Source: Gammaproteobacteria bacterium
GTDB lineage: Bacteria > Pseudomonadota > Gammaproteobacteria > S012-40
Assembly (NCBI GenBank): GCA_029864945.1
Contig: JAOTSL010000069.1
Location: 1-11,846 of the forward strand
Length of the DNA stretch: 11,846 bases
Direction: 5' to 3'
Positions 8,273 through 11,846 of this stretch are shown one piece after another. Every line of letters begins with the position of its first letter. Positions within the stretch are counted from its first letter, which is position 1. The position numbers were made by a program, and so were the translations under genes. The notes beneath the pieces are model-generated. The model was given only the letters and a program-made list of their open reading frames with translations. It was not told the origin of the DNA and searched no databases.

Positions 8273-8440
8273 ATGCAGTCAGATGAAAAAAATAATGTTC
8301 CTAATGTTAAAGAAGTGGATTTTAATGGGGCTGCAGTTATCGATGCCAGGGGAAGGGAAATCGCGATAACTGAAGATATGATTCAAAGTGCATTTGATAA
8401 GTTGCTGCAAGTATCAATGTTACCGGCTAAACTGCGTTAA
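8273..8440 (+). CDS. small 55-residue protein, PA1571-like
   Basis: The ATG at 8273 is preceded by a strong ribosome binding site (AGAAAGGGGTG, ending about five bases upstream) and the frame runs 55 codons to TAA at 8438-8440. The protein has a polar, disordered-looking N-terminus (MQSDEKNNVPNVKEVD). The core reads FNGAAVIDARGREIAITEDM, and a short amphipathic helix follows (IQSAFDKLLQVS). The pattern 'GAAVID-x-x-GREI-x-ITE-x-MI' resembles the short uncharacterised family that I recall as PA1571-like in Pseudomonas and relatives. I make that match from memory and have not tested it. No signal peptide, membrane segment or cysteine is present, so it is likely cytoplasmic. It has its own possible promoter and a strong terminator just downstream, which suggests a monocistronic transcript separate from tilS. 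The function is unknown. Confidence 0.75.
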   Translation: MQSDEKNNVPNVKEVDFNGAAVIDARGREIAITEDMIQSAFDKLLQVSMLPAKLR

Positions 8441-8456
8441 AAGGCTATTAATTAAG

Positions 8457-8497
8457 AAAAACCCGGCTTCTGCTACTTTGCAGGCCGGGTTTTTTTG
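8457..8497 (+). terminator. strong Rho-independent terminator after the 55-residue gene
   Basis: ACCCGGC (8461-8467) pairs with GCCGGGT (8484-8490). An inner CTGC/GCAG pair extends the stem, and a run of seven T follows (8491-8497). The stem is preceded by a run of A, so it could also stop leftward transcripts. It begins about 17 bases after the stop of the small gene. Confidence 0.9.
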
Positions 8498-8660
8498 TGC
8501 TTTTCGTGTGATATTTTGGCTGAATGATTGCCACGTATGAAATAAAGAAGCCCATCAGTCTGTCAAATTTCATGAGAATTAGAGGCTTTAACACGAGGGG
8601 TAGATAGAAAACAGCAAAAATCACTCCAAATCTATTATCGGAGGTTCTCATAAGCAAAAA

Positions 8661-8687
8661 AAAAGAGCACCAATCGGGTGCTCTTTT
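8661..8687. terminator. strong bidirectional hairpin terminator
   Basis: AAAAGAGCACC (8661-8671) is the perfect complement of GGTGCTCTTTT (8677-8687) around a five-base loop. Read leftward, the stem is followed by a run of nine T in total (A run 8656-8664), a stronger U tract than on the plus strand (four T). This suggests it may mainly stop a leftward transcript, yet no gene lies on either side within reach. It may end a small RNA. Confidence 0.85.
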
Positions 8688-8698
8688 AAGGGAGGGTT

Positions 8699-8775
8699 CA
8701 CTAAAAAATCACTTAGGGGGGAGAGTGTGAAAACAGCTTAATGAGGAAAGTGTTTTCACTCGTTCTTTTTTAGTG
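8699..8775. other. nested inverted repeat, candidate small RNA or cruciform
   Basis: The outer arms are a perfect 10-base match, CACTAAAAAA (8699-8708) and TTTTTTAGTG (8766-8775). Inside them GTGAAAAC (8727-8734) pairs with GTTTTCAC (8752-8759), and neighbouring GAG/CTC bases can extend that stem with a two-base bulge. The single-stranded part between the two left arms contains a G run (8715-8721). The structure lies 12 bases from the terminator at 8661-8687. A leftward transcript would contain the whole structure and end at that terminator. No promoter is convincing in the AT-rich DNA around it. Confidence 0.45.
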
Positions 8776-8825
8776 GGACTAGTATCCCTCAATCGGTATA
8801 TTAAAGATAATAAATTAATAATATA

Positions 8826-8856
8826 AAAACCATAGATAATAATCTATATGGGTTTT
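8826..8856. other. AT-rich hairpin
   Basis: ATAGAT (8832-8837) pairs with ATCTAT (8842-8847) around a four-base loop, and AAAACC (8826-8831) pairs with GGTTTT (8851-8856) after a small bulge on the right side. With T at both ends it could be a weak terminator, but there is no gene directly upstream on either strand for it to serve. Confidence 0.35.
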
Positions 8857-9007
8857 CCGCTGGATTTCCTTTTTAAAGCTGAAGCGGTTCTTGGTTCCTC
8901 GCTGTGTCATGAGTATAGTGTAAATTGCCGTATTGGGCTCACGCTCTACGAGTTAACTCAGGTGGATGCGATTCAACTTATTGTAATTATTAAAATAATG
9001 TGGTTAT

Positions 9008-9939
9008 TCTAGGTTCGTCTACGGTCTTTGCCGTCACATGAGCATACAATCGGTCTCCAGGCGTTTTGGTATACGCTGGGAAACGGTAAAAAATATCGAT
9101 AAGAATTACCTTGAAAAAAACTTGCCTGCACTTGAGCCAGAGAAATTAACTGACTTGAAATATATTGGTGTTGATGAAGTTGCAAGGGCAAAAGGACATG
9201 ACTATATGACAGTCATTTACGATATGGTTAAAGGGTATTTAATCGGCGTAGAAACAGGACGAACGGCCGACGTTTTTACTGCTTTTTTAAAGCGCATACC
9301 CTCGAAAACCGCTGAAAACATAGAGGCCGTAGCAATGGACATGGGGCCAGCCTATCAAAAATCAGTAAGAGAACACTGCCTAATGCAAATATCGTATTTG
9401 ATCGATTTCATGTGATGAAAAATTTTTCGGATGTTATCAAAAATCAACGTCGAATAGAGTTCAGAAAAGCGAATCAGGCCGGAAGGGATTTATTAAAAGG
9501 CTGCTATTATTTACTCCTGAAAAATGAAGATAAGTTAACAGATAAGCAATCGGGGAAGCTGAACAACCTGCTATCAGAAAATCAAAATTTGAATGTTTTG
9601 TATCTAATGAAAGAGCAATTACAAGCATTATGGAAAAACACAGAAGTTGTCGTCATGAAAAGGGAATTGGAACAATGGTGCGTTATGGCCGATCAAACAA
9701 ACATGACTTATTTGAAAACATTTGCACGGTCAATGAGAAAGAACATGAACGGTATTTGTAGCTACGCCAAGCATCAGCTAACATCGGCTAGAATTGAGGC
9801 GGGCAATGTGAGTATTGGGTTAATAAGGAAATGAGCAAGAGGGATTCGAGACACTGAGTATTTTAAACTAAAAATTAGGCAAACCTCCATTCCCGATGAT
9901 CAAAGCATGTTCTATTTTGGCCATAACCTGACTAATTAA
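9008..9939 (+). pseudogene. decayed ISL3-family transposase
   Basis: Three segments in two frames together read as the C-terminal two thirds of an ISL3-family (DDE) transposase. The first frame (readable from about 9008, ATG at 9038) shows RFVYGLCRHMS, a helix-turn-helix 'IQSVSRRFGIRWETVKNID', then IGVDEVARAKGHDYMTV with the first Asp at 9173-9175, and AVAMDMGPAY with the second Asp. Near 9376 one base is missing: reading CACTG as CACCTG restores 'REHLPNANIVFDRFHVMKN', and the second frame continues from there. The family segment 'SARIEAGN' carries the catalytic Glu (9796-9798). TGA at 9832-9834 replaces what was probably an Arg codon (CGA). The homology-like tail 'ARGIRDTEYFKLKIRQ' then runs on to TAA at 9937-9939. 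The N-terminal zinc-finger region is absent, since an in-frame stop at 8996-8998 precedes the readable part. No terminal inverted repeats were found. The element should be immobile and is evidence of past insertion and decay. Confidence 0.88.
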
Positions 9940-10046
9940 ACCGTAGAACAGGCAAACTTAAAGGTTTTTATTAATATTCTCCGATAGTTACTTCAGGTTC
10001 CTAATCAGGTACCGCTGAATATTATTCTCTAATTTCACTGTTTTTA

Positions 10047-10076
10047 TTGAGTATAAAGCTTCAGTTTTTCTAAGAT
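10047..10076 (+). promoter_or_regulatory. candidate promoter for the Cys-cluster gene
   Basis: TTGAGT (10047-10052) and TAAGAT (10071-10076) are separated by 18 bases, and each matches four of six consensus positions. Transcription would start near 10083, giving a leader of about 34 bases before the ATG at 10117. The surrounding DNA (9940-10116) is very AT-rich, so such matches can arise by chance. A direct repeat CAGGT[T/A]CC, with its second copy ending at 10010, lies further upstream. Nothing else was found in this gap. Confidence 0.35.
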
Positions 10077-10116
10077 TAAACGTTAAAACATATACCAAAA
10101 ATGGAAAATGCGGTGT

Positions 10117-11846
10117 ATGACAAACGTAAACGACAGTAATATCCTTGAGGCAAACCTTGGTCGGCTGCTTTTCGGTGATAGATCACCGATGTTATTGCAT
10201 GTGTGTCTGAAACCTGACGACCCGACTAATGAATCATTGGCGTCACTGGACCCGTTTGAAATGATTAATCTGGGTGTTGGGCGGCGTTATTTTCTTGCTA
10301 GATTGAGTACCGGAAAAGGATTTAGCGAACAATTTATTTTGCTCAATATCTATAACGCGAATAATGACAAAAACGCGGTTGATGAGTTGGTAATGCTGGA
10401 GCGTTATCGTGACGAAGATCGTATTCCGTTACCAGCAGTGATTGATTTTAATACAGGGTACCAGGCTTCTGGAGACTCTAGTCATTCACCAGCATTTTAT
10501 TGTCGTAAAACGCGACAATTTTTTAACGTGGAGTGTGTTGTTTGCTCGGGTACACTCGAGTATAAAAAAGATGATGATTGTTTGTATTGTCCTCGGTGCA
10601 ACGAATTAGATGAAAAAGCAATATCGTATTCTTTTTACGAAAGTTTTGATGATAAAAACGTAACATTATTAGAAGATGTTTTTTCTCAGTACGCTCAAAC
10701 CGATTCAGCATCAAAGAATATGCCCTGTAGCGGCTGTAAACATGCAAAAAAATGTTTTCCTCAAGTAGAAAAATCATCAACTTCTGTTGTTAATGAATTT
10801 CATCACATTATTCCATTTTCCTATGAGCCATTTTCAGTTTATGGTTTTTCATACTTCCCCTTAAACCTTATTGATTATTGTGAACTAGTGTCAGGAAAAT
10901 CTAAAACTGATTTGTTGGATAAGTTGAGCACAAGCAAAGAATCTGGACGTTATCGCGTATTGTCTGAGTCGGGTAGTTTCACTCAGCGATTAAATGAGCA
11001 AAATTACCTCACGGTTAAAATGCCAGATGTTGCCTCGATTTTATCTATAAAGTTACGTGTATTTATGCGTCTTTGTGATGCAATGAACCGATTTGGGGAA
11101 GGTGAAAATATTTCAGGGATTGCTCAGGCCGGCATCAATATGGATCTGGAGCAGATGTATGCGGCGGGGGATTCTTTTACCCGAGCAAGAATGGTTTTTT
11201 TGCCTCCGTCGGTCAATCTTATTGGCTCAATTGTATTTGATGAATCACATGTGAATAAACACGTTGACGCAGATTCGGCGCCAACAACTTTGTCGGACAT
11301 ATTGTTTTTAATGTTTTTCAAAAATAAAAAAAGTAATGAGTTGAGAATAGAGAAAGCAGTGGATGAGTTGGTTTTAAAGATAGGTGGTGAGGTGGAAGTA
11401 TCATTAGACAAGCTTTCTAAAATCATTAGTAGCTCTGATGAGTTGTCACTGGTGTTTAGTGCTAAAAGCCTGTTTTATTATGATGTTCAGTCAGGTGCGG
11501 AGCTTACTTTGAAAGTAACTCCGCAATTAACTCCGCAATTAACTCAACAGTTGTCTCAAATTGTTTTAATGATTGTCAGGTTAGGCTTGATTCTATCTCA
11601 ACGAATAAATGCACAGATTTTTTCCTCCTCTGAGGGAGGTCACGAACCCTCGGTTTATTCGTTCGTAAAGATAATTCATGTAATTAAAGAAATGTTTAGC
11701 CATGTTGATTATATTCGTACAAGTCAATTGCAAGGTCAGCTGACGCCGGAAGTGGATGAGCAGCTACTGGAAAGTGCGTTGCGAGAAATTATAAAGGATG
11801 AAGCCTGGCTGGATTCGATATTTTCGAAAACATCTGCAGTCAATGG
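10117..11846 (+). CDS. large unrecognised protein with two cysteine clusters (3' end beyond window)
   Basis: An open frame runs from ATG 10117 to the window edge without a stop, giving at least 576 residues. GGAAA (10103-10107) is the likely ribosome binding site; an in-frame ATG at 10108 is less well placed. I do not recognise the family. Residues 1-128 are acidic and strand-rich, with 'LGVGRRYFLARL' and 'LVMLERYRDEDRIPLP'. Then comes a zinc-ribbon-like set: C140-x2-C143 and C158-x2-C161, with extra Cys at 129 and 155. A second knuckle follows at C204-x2-C207-x5-C213. Beyond it are 'HHIIPFSYEPFSVYGFSYFPLNLIDYC' (about 221-247, broken here only for description), helical stretches, and a Gln/Thr/Leu repeat near 468-480. 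No signal peptide or clear membrane span is present, so it is probably a cytoplasmic protein binding metal for structure. It has few rare features of a mobile gene, but it sits right after a decayed insertion sequence, outside the core operon. Its function and partners cannot be inferred from this window. Confidence 0.85.
   Translation, partial: MTNVNDSNILEANLGRLLFGDRSPMLLHVCLKPDDPTNESLASLDPFEMINLGVGRRYFLARLSTGKGFSEQFILLNIYNANNDKNAVDELVMLERYRDEDRIPLPAVIDFNTGYQASGDSSHSPAFYCRKTRQFFNVECVVCSGTLEYKKDDDCLYCPRCNELDEKAISYSFYESFDDKNVTLLEDVFSQYAQTDSASKNMPCSGCKHAKKCFPQVEKSSTSVVNEFHHIIPFSYEPFSVYGFSYFPLNLIDYCELVSGKSKTDLLDKLSTSKESGRYRVLSESGSFTQRLNEQNYLTVKMPDVASILSIKLRVFMRLCDAMNRFGEGENISGIAQAGINMDLEQMYAAGDSFTRARMVFLPPSVNLIGSIVFDESHVNKHVDADSAPTTLSDILFLMFFKNKKSNELRIEKAVDELVLKIGGEVEVSLDKLSKIISSSDELSLVFSAKSLFYYDVQSGAELTLKVTPQLTPQLTQQLSQIVLMIVRLGLILSQRINAQIFSSSEGGHEPSVYSFVKIIHVIKEMFSHVDYIRTSQLQGQLTPEVDEQLLESALREIIKDEAWLDSIFSKTSAVN
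11518..11553 (+). repeat. in-frame 12-base tandem repeat in the Cys-cluster gene
   Basis: ACTCCGCAATTA occurs twice in tandem (11518-11529 and 11530-11541), followed by a degenerate third copy ACTCAACAGTTG (11542-11553). The unit encodes TPQL, TPQL, TQQL. Because the unit length is a multiple of three, copy-number change would keep the reading frame. It probably forms a short linker before the hydrophobic helix that follows. Confidence 0.8.

Larger units (their letters stand above)
8498..9007. other. gene-free AT-rich stretch with several hairpins
   Basis: No coding region can be supported across these 510 bases. The stretch holds a bidirectional terminator (8661-8687), a nested inverted repeat (8699-8775), an AT-rich hairpin (8826-8856) and a 10-base palindrome GAGTTAACTC (8950-8959). 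Only short open frames are present. A plus-strand 27-codon frame at 8524-8607 has no ribosome binding site. The stretch ends where homology to the decayed transposase begins. I could not find the left end of that insertion sequence here. Confidence 0.6.

Noticed and set aside
8524..8607. Plus-strand 27-codon frame between the two terminators
   Set aside because: No ribosome binding site, no recognisable pattern, and length well within chance for this composition.
8448..8657. Minus-strand 69-codon frame with hydrophobic runs that could suggest a membrane peptide
   Set aside because: It starts at a TTG with no ribosome binding site, and its end reads through the strong terminator hairpin of the plus-strand small gene. 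The hydrophobic look comes from AT-rich DNA.
10523..10780. Minus-strand 85-codon frame opposite the cysteine clusters
   Set aside because: It is a shadow of the plus-strand gene. The plus-strand reading has the ordered C-x2-C motifs, which are unlikely by chance.
11124..11426. Minus-strand 100-codon frame inside the Cys-cluster gene
   Set aside because: It is opposite a longer, continuous plus-strand frame with normal codon use, and has no supporting start signal.
1..11846. CRISPR array, tRNA, rRNA, phage attachment site or restriction-modification genes
   Set aside because: No regularly spaced repeats, no tRNA-like cloverleaf, no rRNA segments and no integrase or methyltransferase motifs were seen on either strand.

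Overview
The window looks like a chromosomal segment of a gammaproteobacterium with modest G+C. The main support is the gene order dnaE - accA - tilS on one strand, which is typical of that class. DnaE and AccA closely match the Escherichia coli proteins in length, and the DnaE catalytic aspartates fall at exactly the E. coli positions (401, 403, 555). The small gene after tilS also resembles a short family I associate with Pseudomonas-like bacteria. I cannot place the organism more precisely.

Layout. Bases 1-78 are the tail of an unidentified upstream gene. It is followed at once by a solute-binding-protein-like gene (83-1009) that has no signal peptide. A convergent minus-strand gene (1285-1854) encodes a small outer-membrane beta-barrel protein. 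Between these two lies a long imperfect inverted repeat (1118-1262). The housekeeping block then runs 2035-7998: dnaE (replicative polymerase alpha subunit), accA (fatty-acid synthesis, with a good sigma-70 promoter in front) and tilS (tRNA-Ile lysidine modification), which abuts accA with no gap and has no usable ATG start. Next come a 55-residue gene (8273-8440) with a strong ribosome binding site and a strong terminator.

From 8498 to about 10116 the character changes to a gene-poor, AT-rich, rearranged-looking stretch. It holds a second strong hairpin terminator, a nested inverted repeat that could be a small RNA, and a decayed ISL3-family transposase (9008-9939). That transposase has lost its N-terminal zinc-finger region and carries one frameshift and one nonsense mutation, but its DDE residues are still readable. 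After it starts a large gene (10117 to the window edge, at least 576 codons) with two cysteine clusters that look like zinc-binding knuckles. I do not recognise its family. It is the most likely place for something undescribed, but its partners lie outside the window.

The core genes are ordinary. The points worth a second look are the unrecognised Cys-cluster protein, the structured intergenic DNA at 8661-8775, the 145-base inverted repeat at 1118-1262, and the tilS start.
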